This document shows positions 1 to 9,565 of a stretch of DNA of 64,000 bases, piece after piece. The notes beneath the pieces are model-generated. The model worked only from the letters and a program-made list of their open reading frames with translations, was not told where the DNA came from and made no database searches. A program made the translations under genes and the position numbers. How positions within the stretch are numbered: the first letter of the stretch is position 1; every line of letters starts with the position of its first letter. Where the stretch lies: the NCBI GenBank assembly GCA_964509175.1, contig CAZDWO010000013.1, positions 5,702 through 69,701 of the forward strand, given 5' to 3'. Origin of the DNA: JAHDHU01 sp964509175. Lineage in GTDB: Bacteria; Bacteroidota; Bacteroidia; Chitinophagales; Saprospiraceae.

Positions 1-1
1 G

Positions 2-523
2 AAGAGGAGTAATGCAACGATGCTCTATGGGCACATAGAAGAGTTTAAGCATCGAGTGCATCATATGGAGGAGCTCCGTAAGTTACAAGATGAGACTAAG
101 GGTTTCCAGACCTTTATCCCACTAAAATTTAGAAACAAAGGAAATGAGATGTCTCATGTTCCTGAATCCACAGTCATAGAAGACCTAAGAAATTATGCTA
201 TTTCTAGAATCTATCTCGACAACTTCGACCATATAAAAGCCTACTGGCCAATGATAGGAAGAGACACTGCTCAGATGTCTCTGGCCTTCGGAGTAGATGA
301 TCTGGATGGAACTATAGACGATACGACTAAGATATATTCTATGGCTGGCTCGGAAGAACAGAACCCAGCTCTCTCTACTCAGGATCTCGTAAAGATGATC
401 AGAGCAGTAAACCGTAATGCCATAGAAAGAGATACGATCTATAATGTAGTTAATGACTTTACAGATGCGGTCTTTGAGGATGATGATAAGTATCAAGGGT
501 ATGTGTCACTGCCGGTAGTGTAG
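2..523 (+). CDS. mqnE: Aminodeoxyfutalosine synthase MqnE, C-terminal part (cut by window start)
   Basis: Radical SAM enzyme of the futalosine menaquinone pathway, which joins the MqnA product to an adenosyl group. Only the C-terminal ~173 residues are present: the reading frame is open from base 2 and reads into the window edge, so the ATG at 20 is internal. The visible part has the conserved family tail, with blocks such as MLYGHIEEFKHRVHHM, PLKFRN and FGVDDLDGTIDDTTKIYSMAG. The radical SAM CxxxCxxC region lies upstream of the window. mqnA of the same pathway sits at 17040, about 16.5 kb away, so the pathway genes are not clustered. Family recognition is by sequence memory and is firm. Confidence 0.93.
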   Translation, partial: KRSNATMLYGHIEEFKHRVHHMEELRKLQDETKGFQTFIPLKFRNKGNEMSHVPESTVIEDLRNYAISRIYLDNFDHIKAYWPMIGRDTAQMSLAFGVDDLDGTIDDTTKIYSMAGSEEQNPALSTQDLVKMIRAVNRNAIERDTIYNVVNDFTDAVFEDDDKYQGYVSLPVV

Positions 524-921
524 AGAAATACAGATAGTCAAATACACTGTCCTTTAGATTTTTGTAGCAAAGACATGAGGAATACATATTAAAAGAAATC
601 TACAATTATTTAATTGCATTTAATCGGACTTATATTCTCTATAGTTCATATGATTCTATTGTAAATTTCACTTAAGGTCCATAGTTAAATATGATATTCT
701 GCTTAGAGGTTGTATGCAGAATAAAAGCCACCTTTTCATTGTTTTGTATATCCATTTAATTGGCCTAATCTTGCAGATTATTTCAAAATCATAAGGCTCC
801 TCATACAGTTTGTGATATAAAATGAAGTGTATCCATTGAATAGTAAAATATTCAATTTCAGGTATGACGCATTATATGTCCGGGTCTGCATTGTTTAGCT
901 AGAAATGAGTGATTACGTACT
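524..921. other. AT-rich intergenic stretch between mqnE and the SulP gene
   Basis: About 400 bp with no convincing gene. A weak inverted repeat (CACT/AGTG) lies just before the mqnE stop and could assist termination. No match to the TAnnTTTG -7 element used elsewhere in the window was found before the SulP start at 922. One 26-codon hydrophobic micro-frame (714-794) is present but unsupported. Confidence 0.5.
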
Positions 922-2517
922 ATGAAGAAGTTTTTTAACATTTTTGACTTCAGTCAAAAAGTAGATTATAAGATTGAAATTTTATCTGGATTAACGGTAG
1001 CTCTAGCACTGGTTCCCGAGGCTATTGCCTTTGCACTTATACCAGGGTTTTCCCCATTAACTGGATTATATGCAGCGTTTATTCTATGTATAGTTACTGC
1101 TTTACTAGGAGGACGACCAGGAATGATTTCTGGTGCAACTGGAGCTGTTGCGGTAATCTTTATAGGATTAATCGTAAAACTAAAAGATACTTTTCCAGGT
1201 ATTACTCCAGATGAGATATTACACTATGTTTTTGCGACGGTAATTATAGCTGGAGGATTACAGATTGCGGCTGGCTTATTACGTCTAGGAAAATTTATCA
1301 GATTAGTTCCTCATCCAGTAATGTTTGGTTTTGTAAACGGCCTAGCGATAATCATATTTATGGCTCAGTTCCCTAACTTTTATAATAAGGTAACTGGAGA
1401 CTTACTTGCTAAAGGACCGATGATGATTATGGGAGGGCTGACTGTTCTTACCATGCTTATAATTTGGGGCTTGCCCAAACTTACTAAAGCAGTCCCATCT
1501 TCCTTAGTTGCGATTGTGGTGGTTTCATGCATAGTAATTTTTGGAGGAATAGATACGATGACTGTAGCTGATACTATGGCGGAGGGAGAATCTATTAAAG
1601 GAGGTTTTCCTCCTATATCCATTCCTAATCTTCCTTTTACACTAGAAACGCTTGTTCTAATTTTTCCCTATGCGGCAATCGTTGCAGGAGTAGGTTTGAT
1701 AGAAAGTCTACTAACACTGAATATTATAGATGAGATAACTGATACTCGAGGTAGTGGTAATAAAGAGTGTGTAGCTCAGGGTACTGCAAATATTCTTTCT
1801 GGTTTTCTATCAGGAATGGGTGGATGTGCAATGATCGGACAGAGTCTGATAAATACTTCTTCAGGAGCCAAGGCGAGATTGTCAGGAATTACTGCAGCAG
1901 TGATGTTGTTGGTTTTTATAATGTTCGGTTCAGCTCTGATAGAGCAGTTACCGATGGCTGCTCTTGTAGGATTGATGTTTATGGTAGCTATAGGAACCTT
2001 TGAATGGGCGAGTTTCAGAACTTTTAATCGGATGCCTACATCTGATGTTATAGTGATGGTTCTAGTAACATTGATAACTGCAGTAACTCACAACTTAGCA
2101 GTAGCCGTTATATTCGGTGTGATACTATCTGCCCTTGCGTATTCCTGGGAAAATGCAGTAAGAATTAGAGCTAGAAAACATATCGGAGAAAATGGAGCCA
2201 AGTACTATGAATTGTATGGTCCATTATTCTTTGGCTCTACGGCACTCTTTGCAACTAAGTTTGATATCCAGAATGATCCAGAGCATATTGTAATAGATTT
2301 TAAAGAGAGTAGGATAGCAGATATGTCAGCTATAGAAGCTGTAAATAAAATAACAGAACGCTATGCAAAAGTCGGAAAGCAGGTGCATCTAAAACATTTA
2401 AGTAAAGATTCCGTAAGACTACTTTCTAATGCAGAGGCGATTATTGATGTAAATGTAGTAGAAGATCCTAAATACAAATTACCAATAGATAGTAAGCTGT
2501 TCTTGGCCAATAAATAA
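922..2517 (+). CDS. SulP family inorganic anion transporter with STAS domain
   Basis: Inner-membrane anion transporter of the SulP/SLC26 family, whose members move sulfate, bicarbonate or similar anions. The 531-residue protein has a hydrophobic transport domain with many membrane segments from about residue 20 to 410. It includes the family signature near the N-terminus (LTVALALVPEAIAFALI, then GLYAAF). A cytoplasmic STAS domain follows (about 430-530, with VIDFKESRIADMSAIEAV). Length and domain order are normal for the family. The gene stands alone on the plus strand. Substrate cannot be fixed from sequence; bicarbonate or sulfate are the usual options. Confidence 0.92.
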   Translation: MKKFFNIFDFSQKVDYKIEILSGLTVALALVPEAIAFALIPGFSPLTGLYAAFILCIVTALLGGRPGMISGATGAVAVIFIGLIVKLKDTFPGITPDEILHYVFATVIIAGGLQIAAGLLRLGKFIRLVPHPVMFGFVNGLAIIIFMAQFPNFYNKVTGDLLAKGPMMIMGGLTVLTMLIIWGLPKLTKAVPSSLVAIVVVSCIVIFGGIDTMTVADTMAEGESIKGGFPPISIPNLPFTLETLVLIFPYAAIVAGVGLIESLLTLNIIDEITDTRGSGNKECVAQGTANILSGFLSGMGGCAMIGQSLINTSSGAKARLSGITAAVMLLVFIMFGSALIEQLPMAALVGLMFMVAIGTFEWASFRTFNRMPTSDVIVMVLVTLITAVTHNLAVAVIFGVILSALAYSWENAVRIRARKHIGENGAKYYELYGPLFFGSTALFATKFDIQNDPEHIVIDFKESRIADMSAIEAVNKITERYAKVGKQVHLKHLSKDSVRLLSNAEAIIDVNVVEDPKYKLPIDSKLFLANK

Positions 2518-2654
2518 TCGGCTAACAGAAAAATTAGGAGTAGGAGAGAGGGTTAGTATAAGATAAATAATGCAAGACCGCTGCAATGTTTATTGAGAGG
2601 CCTTGCAATAAGATTAATATTTTAAAAAAAATGAATGTTTAATTGGAAGATTTA

Positions 2655-2945
2655 CTAGCTCCAGTCTTCTTCTAGATCATTGATTAGTTCTTGATAGAAG
2701 TTATTATCTAAGGATACATAGTTTGCGATAGCTCTATACTCACGTACACCTATATAGATTAAAAATGTCAATATTGAAGCGATGCTTAGCCACATCTTTA
2801 AGGGAAGTATTAGTGCTAATGCTAAAAGCGTTAATAATCTAAAATTTCTGATTGATAGTTTTTTGACTTTAGTCAATCGAGGTAAACTAAAACTGGAAGG
2901 TAGAATGGGTGTTTTAAATTTTGAAGTCTTTCTTGAAAGTAACAT
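2655..2945 (-). CDS. Small membrane protein of unknown function
   Basis: Unrecognised 96-residue protein. The N-terminal third is basic and hydrophilic. Two closely spaced hydrophobic stretches follow (about 39-50 and 52-65), with a charged acidic C-terminus (NDLEEDW). A TACTTTTG element on the minus strand at 2975-2982 matches the Bacteroidota -7 box and would give a leader of about 26 nt, which supports the start and expression. It lies between the SulP gene and a two-component system transcribed in the same direction as itself, but has its own promoter. No function can be assigned. Confidence 0.6.
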   Translation of the reverse strand: MLLSRKTSKFKTPILPSSFSLPRLTKVKKLSIRNFRLLTLLALALILPLKMWLSIASILTFLIYIGVREYRAIANYVSLDNNFYQELINDLEEDWS

Positions 2946-2974
2946 ATGATGTTTTGTGGTTTATAGTAATACCA

Positions 2975-2982
2975 CAAAAGTA
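2975..2982 (-). promoter_or_regulatory. Bacteroidota -7 promoter element (TACTTTTG)
   Basis: Exact match to TAnnTTTG on the minus strand, about 30 bp upstream of the ATG of the small membrane protein. No clear TTG at the usual -33 distance was seen. Confidence 0.5.
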
Positions 2983-3038
2983 TTTGCATATCAAGACGAT
3001 TCTTTCACTCGAATGGGTGATTTTTGAAGGACTTAATG

Positions 3039-3650
3039 TTATAATCCCTCATGTTGTAGATTCATCAGTTTAGAAACTAATTCTACCTTGCTATGAACTT
3101 CACATTTCTGATAGATTCTTTTTATATGAGATTTGACAGTATTTTCAGAGATGAATAACTTTGTGGCTATCTGGTCATTTTTGAGTCCATCTTTTATATC
3201 AGATATAATTTCATATTCTCTTTCTGATATTTTCACTTTCGTATTAATAGCTGCTAGATCTGGAAAGGATTGAGTCTTTTTAGTGCTATGTCGGAATAAT
3301 GCGAGTTCCAGTTCTACTCTTATATCTTCTAGGGTAAATGGTTTTACCACATAGCCGATAGGCTTGGTCTCTTTTACCTCGCTAAGAGTCTGCTGATCGG
3401 TATAGCTTGTCACATATATAAAAGGAATTTGAAATTTTTTATTTATGATGTGTGCCATTTCTATCCCGTTTTTAGATCCCATTATATTAATGTCTAATAG
3501 GATTAAATCAGGAGACAATGAACTTATGCGGTCTGTAAGTTTATCACTGTCATAGACAATGTCTAAAACCTTATAGCCCAGTTGTTCTAATTTGCTTTTT
3601 AAATCAATCGCTATGATTACCTCGTCTTCAACGATGAGAATTGATTTCAT
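3039..3650 (-). CDS. LuxR-type response regulator
   Basis: Cytoplasmic response regulator, 203 residues: an N-terminal REC domain (about 1-120) with acidic residues E8/D9 and the phosphoacceptor D53 in LILLDINIMG, and a C-terminal LuxR/GerE helix-turn-helix (about 135-197, with NDQIATKLFISENTVKSH). It is the downstream partner of the histidine kinase at 3628-5631. The two genes overlap by 23 bp on the same strand, which implies translational coupling and a cognate pair. Targets are unknown. Confidence 0.93.
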   Translation of the reverse strand: MKSILIVEDEVIIAIDLKSKLEQLGYKVLDIVYDSDKLTDRISSLSPDLILLDINIMGSKNGIEMAHIINKKFQIPFIYVTSYTDQQTLSEVKETKPIGYVVKPFTLEDIRVELELALFRHSTKKTQSFPDLAAINTKVKISEREYEIISDIKDGLKNDQIATKLFISENTVKSHIKRIYQKCEVHSKVELVSKLMNLQHEGL

Positions 3651-5631
3651 TTTTTGGATAGTTTTCTATGGTTATTGTTATTTCTGTTCCGCTATCAGTC
3701 CCGACGTTTAATTTAGCTTCTAGCTTTTGACAGAAGGCTTTTATCATCTGATAGCCAAATGAATTGTTATTTTGATTAAGAACTGAAGGGTCTAGTCCTT
3801 TGCCATTATCTTCTACAGTCAGGACTAATTTTTCTTCGTATTTTTTGAGAGCTACAAAAAGATTTCCTTTTTCTCCATCTACAAATGCATATTTAAAAAC
3901 ATTGCTGATGAGTTCATTGGTAATGAGTCCAAGAGGAATAATCGTTTCTATATCGATTGTAATATCATCAATATCTGAGGAGAGTTGAATCTTGTTTCTG
4001 TCGACATCATAGGATCGATAAAGTCTACTAATCAGTTTTTCATAATAGGATTTAGCCATTATGTTTTTCAGATCATCTTCTTGATATAGATTCTGGTGTA
4101 TGAGAGCCATAGACTGCACCCTGTTTTGCCCATCCTTAAGAGCATCCAGTACTTTTTTATCCTCTATAAAATTAGACTGTAAGCTCAGTAAGCTGGAGAC
4201 CGTTTGTAGATTATTCTTTACCCGATGGTGGATTTCTTGAAGGAGTAATTTTTTTTCGCTTAGCGATTTTTCTATCAGCTTATTCTTTTCAGACAATAGA
4301 TTCTGTGACTTGACTCTCTTGCGATAAAGCCTGTACAAAGCTAGGGCAGCTATTGATAGAAGTAGCATGAGTAGACCTAGTAATAAATTATACCATTTGG
4401 CTTCACGTAGGCTTTTCTCCGTTAGTACTCTTTGGTCATTTAGACTTTCTATGTAATTTTCCTTTTTTTCCGTTTCGTATTTTACTTCTAAATCCTGTGC
4501 AGCATTGGCCATGTCAGTGTTGAACAGAGAATCTCTGAGAATTTTATAAGTCTCTAGTTGCTCGTAAATTTCATCAGTGTCTATCCCTAGTTTTAGATTA
4601 CAGTTTATAATGCCATTTAGTGCATTAGATTCAGCAAGTAAGCGATGATGTATCTTTGCAATGTCCAGAGCCTTTTTAAAGTATTTTTTCGACTCGAGGT
4701 AATTCCCTTCTTCAAAATAAATTTGACCTAGAGTCATTCTCGATTCAGTCATGGATGGATAGTTTAGCTTTAAAATCTCATAGTGCTCGTATGCTTCTAT
4801 GGCAAACTTTTTAGCCTTTGCTAATTCTTTTTCTTTTAAATAATATCTAGCAAGTCCAGATTTGCAGTTATTTATTAAAACCTTATTTCCAAATTCTTCT
4901 GCCTTAAGCAATGAGATCTCAGTCAGTTCTATGGCTTCCTTTGTTCTGTCCATTTTATTTAGGATTAGTGCTTTAACCATATGATGGCGTAGATGCTTTA
5001 TATCCCATTTAAAGTTTGGACGTTTTTCGTATTGTAATATGAGGTTAGAAATCAGGTCTAGACCTATCTCTGGCTGACCTAGATTTGAATAGTTCCTAGC
5101 TAGCTTTCTGGTTACGATACTTTTGCGAGGATGTTCTATTCCTGGTAATGATTCAGCAACTTCTCTCAGATGTCTCTGTGCTGATTCATACTTTCCGGTT
5201 CTAAAGAAGAGCTCTCCTAATTGATAATTACATTGTAGAAAGTGAGGTGATTTAGGAGTTGTTTTATAATATTCATAACATTCATAAAGTGTATTAATCT
5301 TTCGATCAAATTTATTTTCATTTTCATATCTGAATGCATCTATCAGTTTCCAGATATGTTCTATTGCTGAGGATTCATTTCTATCTATTTCTTTTTCTAA
5401 CTTATTTGCAATTTCTAATACCGTTTTTCGACGTAAAGAATAGAAATTGTTTAAAAGCTTTTTATTTATAAATAAAGACTTTTCTTCTGTTGATTGAAGG
5501 TCGTCCAGTGAGGATTGTAAAGAGGCTTTAAGGGATTCATTCTGGGCATTGGATCTTTTGCCTTGAGCACTAACAGGTGAGACTCCAAAAACTAAACAAA
5601 TTGTAATTAATATAATTCTGATTTTCAACAT
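3628..5631 (-). CDS. TPR-containing sensor histidine kinase (HisKA_2 type)
   Basis: Membrane-bound sensor kinase of 667 residues. Order of parts: signal peptide (about 1-22), a periplasmic region with tetratricopeptide-like helical repeats (about 100-370), one membrane segment (about 413-432), a coiled linker, a HisKA_2 dimerisation/phosphoacceptor domain with EIHHRVKNNLQTVSSLL (His near residue 470), and a HATPase_c domain (N-box ITNELISNVFKYAF, then DNGKGL and FGYQMI). This architecture is common in Bacteroidota and usually senses envelope or nutrient state through protein-protein contacts. It overlaps its response regulator by 23 bp. The signal sensed is unknown. Confidence 0.92.
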   Translation of the reverse strand: MLKIRIILITICLVFGVSPVSAQGKRSNAQNESLKASLQSSLDDLQSTEEKSLFINKKLLNNFYSLRRKTVLEIANKLEKEIDRNESSAIEHIWKLIDAFRYENENKFDRKINTLYECYEYYKTTPKSPHFLQCNYQLGELFFRTGKYESAQRHLREVAESLPGIEHPRKSIVTRKLARNYSNLGQPEIGLDLISNLILQYEKRPNFKWDIKHLRHHMVKALILNKMDRTKEAIELTEISLLKAEEFGNKVLINNCKSGLARYYLKEKELAKAKKFAIEAYEHYEILKLNYPSMTESRMTLGQIYFEEGNYLESKKYFKKALDIAKIHHRLLAESNALNGIINCNLKLGIDTDEIYEQLETYKILRDSLFNTDMANAAQDLEVKYETEKKENYIESLNDQRVLTEKSLREAKWYNLLLGLLMLLLSIAALALYRLYRKRVKSQNLLSEKNKLIEKSLSEKKLLLQEIHHRVKNNLQTVSSLLSLQSNFIEDKKVLDALKDGQNRVQSMALIHQNLYQEDDLKNIMAKSYYEKLISRLYRSYDVDRNKIQLSSDIDDITIDIETIIPLGLITNELISNVFKYAFVDGEKGNLFVALKKYEEKLVLTVEDNGKGLDPSVLNQNNNSFGYQMIKAFCQKLEAKLNVGTDSGTEITITIENYPKNEINSHR

Positions 5632-5894
5632 TAGCTATCCTTGCCCTGAAATTATTTAAATTACCAAATTATTCATTCACCTGAAAAGGTGCTTTTTGTC
5701 TATTAAGTTTTAAAATACTTGTTTAGATAGAAAGTAATGAATCTTATTTAGGGATTACATCATTATTTAAGGTAACGGTGGCTTTTTCAAAAGATAATTT
5801 GTTGTATTGATATAGTAAATACCAGTATAAAAAATATAGTTATTATAAATATTAAAAAATAACGAAATTTGAGCTCAATCAAAAAATTTTAGAT

Positions 5895-8090
5895 ATGGAC
5901 GGTAATAATAATGGTGATATCAGCAAGTGCCCATTTCATAATGGATCTATGGGAAATCATAAAACTGCTGGTGGTGGTACGACTAATAGAGATTGGTGGC
6001 CAGACCAATTAAAACTTAATATTTTAAAGCAACATACAAGTAGGACAAATCCCATGGATGAGGATTTTGACTATGTAGCGGCGTTTAAAACCTTAGATTA
6101 TCAGGGACTTAAAAAAGATCTCACGGATCTAATGACTGACTCACAAGAGTGGTGGCCTGCTGACTTTGGGCATTATGGTCCATTTTTTATCAGAATGGCC
6201 TGGCACAGTGCAGGAACGTACAGAACTGCAGACGGTAGAGGAGGAGGAGGTACTGGGCAGCAAAGATTTGCTCCCCTAAATAGCTGGCCTGATAACGGAA
6301 ATTTAGATAAAGCGAGAAGACTCTTATGGCCTATCAAGCAGAAATATGGGAACAAAATATCATGGGCAGATCTTATGATTCTGACAGGTAACGTTGCACT
6401 AGAGTCTATGGGATTTGAAACCTATGGCTTTGCTGGAGGAAGAGAAGATGTATGGGAACCGGAAGAAGATGTGTATTGGGGATCCGAGACAGAATGGGAA
6501 GCTGGAAATCTTAGATACTCTGGAGATAGAGATTTAGAAAATCCGCTGGCTGCTGTTCAGATGGGACTTATATATGTTAACCCAGAAGGTCCAGAAGGCA
6601 ATCCTGATCCTCTAGCAGCTGCGAGAGATATTAGAGAGACTTTTGCCCGTATGGCGATGAATGATGAAGAGACCGTAGCCTTAATAGCTGGAGGTCATAC
6701 ATTTGGAAAAACGCATGGTGCTGGAGATGCTGCTCTCGTAGGAGCAGAGCCAGAGGCCGCAGGAATAGAGCAGCAAGGCCTAGGGTGGAAAAGTGCTCAT
6801 GGTTCAGGACTTGCTGGAGATGCCATCACTAGTGGTTTAGAAGTAACGTGGACACAGAAACCGACAGAGTGGACGCATTTATTTTTCAAAAACTTATTTG
6901 AAAACGAATGGGAACTTACGAAGAGTCCAGCTGGTGCTAACCAATGGGTAGCAAAGGATGCTGCTGAAGATGTACCATACGCTCATGATACTTCTAAGAT
7001 GCAAAAGCCAGCAATGCTGACTACGGATTTATCATTAAGATTTGATCCTGCTTACGAAAAGATATCTCGTAATTTCTATGAGAATCCAGAGGCTTTTGAA
7101 GAGGCTTTTGCAAAAGCATGGTTTAAACTGACTCATAGAGATATGGGACCTAAGGTAAGATATCATGGACCGGAAGTTCCAGCTGAGGATTTAATCTGGC
7201 AAGATCCACTTCCTGCCGCAGGTTCAGAAAAAATAGATGCAGAAGATATCACTAAATTAAAAACAGCCATTTTAAATTCTGGCTTGACAGTTTCTGAGAT
7301 GGTATCTACAGCTTGGGCTTCTGCTTCGACTTACAGAGGATCTGATATGCGAGGCGGAGCTAATGGTGCTCGTATAAGACTTGCACCTCAGAAGTTTTGG
7401 GCTGTAAATGATCCTCAGAATTTGACCAAGGTTTTAAGTGCTTATGAGCAAATCCAAAATGATTTTGGTAAGACTGTATCTATGGCTGACCTAATCATAT
7501 TAGGAGGATGTGCAGCAGTAGAGAAGGCAGCAGGGGATGCTGGCTTTGCAACTAAGGTTCCTTTTTCTCCAGGTCGTGTAGACGCTACACAAGATCAGAC
7601 TGATGTCGAATCTTTTGGAGTATTAGAACCAGCGGCAGATGGATTTAGAAATTATCTGAGAAGTAAGTTTGCAGTATCTACTGAGAGTTTACTAATCGAC
7701 AGAGCTCAGTTGCTGACCTTGTCTGCTCCAGAAATGACAGTTCTAGTAGGAGGTTTAAGAGTCTTAGGGGCTAATGCCAATGATTCAAAGCATGGTGTAC
7801 TAACCGAAAGTGTTGGTACGCTCAGCAATGATTATTTTGTAAATCTTCTGGATATGGATGTTAGTTGGAAAGCTATAAATGGAGATAATGAAATATTTGA
7901 AGGAACATCTAGAAAGTCAGGATTGGCAAAATGGACTGGAACGAGAGCCGATTTAGTATTTGGGTCTAACTCAGTACTGCGAGCTATTGCTGAAGTGTAT
8001 GCAAGTTCTGATGCTCAAGAAAAGTTTGTAAAAGACTTTATAAAGGCTTGGGCCAAAGTAATGGACCTAGATAGATTCGATTTAAAATAA
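5895..8090 (+). CDS. katG: Catalase-peroxidase KatG
   Basis: Bifunctional haem enzyme that breaks down hydrogen peroxide. Length (731) matches bacterial KatG, with two tandem peroxidase-like halves. Active-site residues are visible: R100, W103 and H104 on the distal side (RMAWHSAGTYR), and the proximal His within GGHTFGKTHG. The Tyr (GLIYVNPEGP) and Met (ARMAMNDEE) join the distal Trp in the Met-Tyr-Trp adduct needed for catalase activity. The N-terminus (SKCPFHNGSM) is typical of the Bacteroidota branch. It is monocistronic, followed by a strong terminator. Confidence 0.98.
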   Translation: MDGNNNGDISKCPFHNGSMGNHKTAGGGTTNRDWWPDQLKLNILKQHTSRTNPMDEDFDYVAAFKTLDYQGLKKDLTDLMTDSQEWWPADFGHYGPFFIRMAWHSAGTYRTADGRGGGGTGQQRFAPLNSWPDNGNLDKARRLLWPIKQKYGNKISWADLMILTGNVALESMGFETYGFAGGREDVWEPEEDVYWGSETEWEAGNLRYSGDRDLENPLAAVQMGLIYVNPEGPEGNPDPLAAARDIRETFARMAMNDEETVALIAGGHTFGKTHGAGDAALVGAEPEAAGIEQQGLGWKSAHGSGLAGDAITSGLEVTWTQKPTEWTHLFFKNLFENEWELTKSPAGANQWVAKDAAEDVPYAHDTSKMQKPAMLTTDLSLRFDPAYEKISRNFYENPEAFEEAFAKAWFKLTHRDMGPKVRYHGPEVPAEDLIWQDPLPAAGSEKIDAEDITKLKTAILNSGLTVSEMVSTAWASASTYRGSDMRGGANGARIRLAPQKFWAVNDPQNLTKVLSAYEQIQNDFGKTVSMADLIILGGCAAVEKAAGDAGFATKVPFSPGRVDATQDQTDVESFGVLEPAADGFRNYLRSKFAVSTESLLIDRAQLLTLSAPEMTVLVGGLRVLGANANDSKHGVLTESVGTLSNDYFVNLLDMDVSWKAINGDNEIFEGTSRKSGLAKWTGTRADLVFGSNSVLRAIAEVYASSDAQEKFVKDFIKAWAKVMDLDRFDLK

Positions 8091-8127
8091 TAGTTGGTAT
8101 TTATTAATATAAGTTAATAAGGTGTTT

Positions 8128-8178
8128 ACGATATGCGATAAATTGGCGAATGCCATGGAAGTCGCATATCGTTTTTTT
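8128..8178 (+). terminator. Rho-independent terminator of katG
   Basis: A perfect 11-bp inverted repeat (ACGATATGCGA at 8128-8138 and its complement at 8162-8172) is followed by a T tract to 8178. It lies 38 bp after the katG stop. Confidence 0.85.
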
Positions 8179-8242
8179 ACTATTCTCAGAGCAGTAAAGA
8201 GTTTGTATTCCCTAAATCTTATCGGGAAATAGGAATGAGGTT

Positions 8243-8641
8243 TTACTTCTTATCATCATCGATAGCACCCAGAATATCTTCGATGCTTTTAAAGATGTCT
8301 TCAGACTCTTTCTTGTATTTCTCTAGCAATACTTTGATGTCCTCATCTTCCTTGAGTTCTTCCAGCTTTGCTTTGAGTATTGTGGTGTCTTTTAATAATT
8401 CTTGACCTTTGCCTTTAAGGTCATCGGCAAGGTCTTTTATTTTATCTATTTCTTCTCCTTCTAGAAAATCCTTTGCATGTTTATTGAAGACATTTAGCAG
8501 GTCCTTTGCATCTTCTACGGCTGCATCTATCTGTTCAGAAGGTTCTGCAGATTTAGGGTCTACGGGAGTGGCTCCTTTAGGAACGGTAGGTTCGCAGGCG
8601 ATAAAGAAGAGTAGGGAGAGTAAACAGATACAATTTTTCAT
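8243..8641 (-). CDS. Small predicted lipoprotein, helical
   Basis: Unrecognised 132-residue protein. It begins with a lipoprotein signal (MKNCICLLSLLFFIACEP; the lipobox Cys is residue 16), so it is probably anchored in the envelope. The rest is rich in Lys, Glu, Asp and Leu and predicts as long amphipathic helices. It lies 39 bp downstream of the lipid-kinase-like gene on the same strand and may be co-transcribed. Confidence 0.7.
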   Translation of the reverse strand: MKNCICLLSLLFFIACEPTVPKGATPVDPKSAEPSEQIDAAVEDAKDLLNVFNKHAKDFLEGEEIDKIKDLADDLKGKGQELLKDTTILKAKLEELKEDEDIKVLLEKYKKESEDIFKSIEDILGAIDDDKK

Positions 8642-8680
8642 CTATAAAGTGTTTAGTATGTAGACGTAAGTTAGGTAAAA

Positions 8681-9562
8681 TTAGGGACGCAATATTCTGA
8701 TAGACTTAGGGATTACGGTAAAGAGGGTAGTTTCTGGTGCAGACATGCCCTCTCCATCTACATGATAGTAAACATCTTCTTCTGTAGATTTTATACTTAC
8801 TCTCTGACCTCTATATACATCTACAAAGGCCGATTTATGAATGCTTTTATTTAAAAATCGATAAGAATTAAGGAAGTAGTCTATGACATTGGTTTTCTTA
8901 ATCATTACGATATCTACCAGTCCATCTTGTAAATCTGCATCAGGAGCTACGACAAAATTATAGCCATACATAGCAGCATTAGCTACGACTATGGTAATGT
9001 ATTCCCCGCTATACTCTTTGTCGTCTATGGTAACCGTTGCATGGAAAAATTTCTTTTTAAAGGTCTCTTTTAACACAGCTCTTAGATACATCTGGAGACC
9101 TCGCTTCGAGCCTTGTTTGACATTGTAAGATATCCTTCCATCTAAGCCTAGGCCAGCCACGTTTATATAGAACTTATCATTGGCCTGACAAGAGTCTATA
9201 ATTTGTACGTTGCGATTATTTATTATTTCTATTGCTTGTTTTACATCGTTTCTCTTAAGACCTAGATTACCTGCAAATCCATTTCCACTACCGGCTGAAA
9301 TAATTCCCAGATTTACTTCGGAGTGTAATAGCTGGGAAGCCACCTCATTTACAGAGCCATCTCCACCTACTGCAACGACTGTATCATAGTTTTTTTCTTT
9401 GGCATCTCGACTCAGTTCGATTGCATGTCCAGCTCGTTCAGTGCTTACGATATCATGTTCGTAGAGATTAGTATCGATGTATTTTTCTATTTGGCTTGCA
9501 AAGTTTTCTTTGTTGCCAACACCAGATTTAGGATTTATTATAAAACGAATTTTCTTTTTCAT
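8681..9562 (-). CDS. Diacylglycerol/sphingosine kinase-like lipid kinase
   Basis: Member of the DAGK catalytic-domain family (YegS/DgkB/sphingosine kinase fold), 293 residues. It has the N-terminal FIINPKSG motif, the nucleotide-binding VVAVGGDGSVNEVAS motif (about 62-78) and SAGSGNGFAGNLGL. Family members phosphorylate diacylglycerol, ceramide or sphingoid bases. It follows the gtrA-like gene by 3 bp. It lies just past the terminator of a sphingolipid/inositol operon, which makes a sphingoid or ceramide substrate worth considering; the sequence alone does not settle this. Confidence 0.9.
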   Translation of the reverse strand: MKKKIRFIINPKSGVGNKENFASQIEKYIDTNLYEHDIVSTERAGHAIELSRDAKEKNYDTVVAVGGDGSVNEVASQLLHSEVNLGIISAGSGNGFAGNLGLKRNDVKQAIEIINNRNVQIIDSCQANDKFYINVAGLGLDGRISYNVKQGSKRGLQMYLRAVLKETFKKKFFHATVTIDDKEYSGEYITIVVANAAMYGYNFVVAPDADLQDGLVDIVMIKKTNVIDYFLNSYRFLNKSIHKSAFVDVYRGQRVSIKSTEEDVYYHVDGEGMSAPETTLFTVIPKSIRILRP

Positions 9563-9565
9563 GAT

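Noticed and set aside
714..794. 26-codon hydrophobic micro-frame between mqnE and the SulP gene
   Set aside because: One membrane-like segment, but no promoter, ribosome-binding or conservation evidence.
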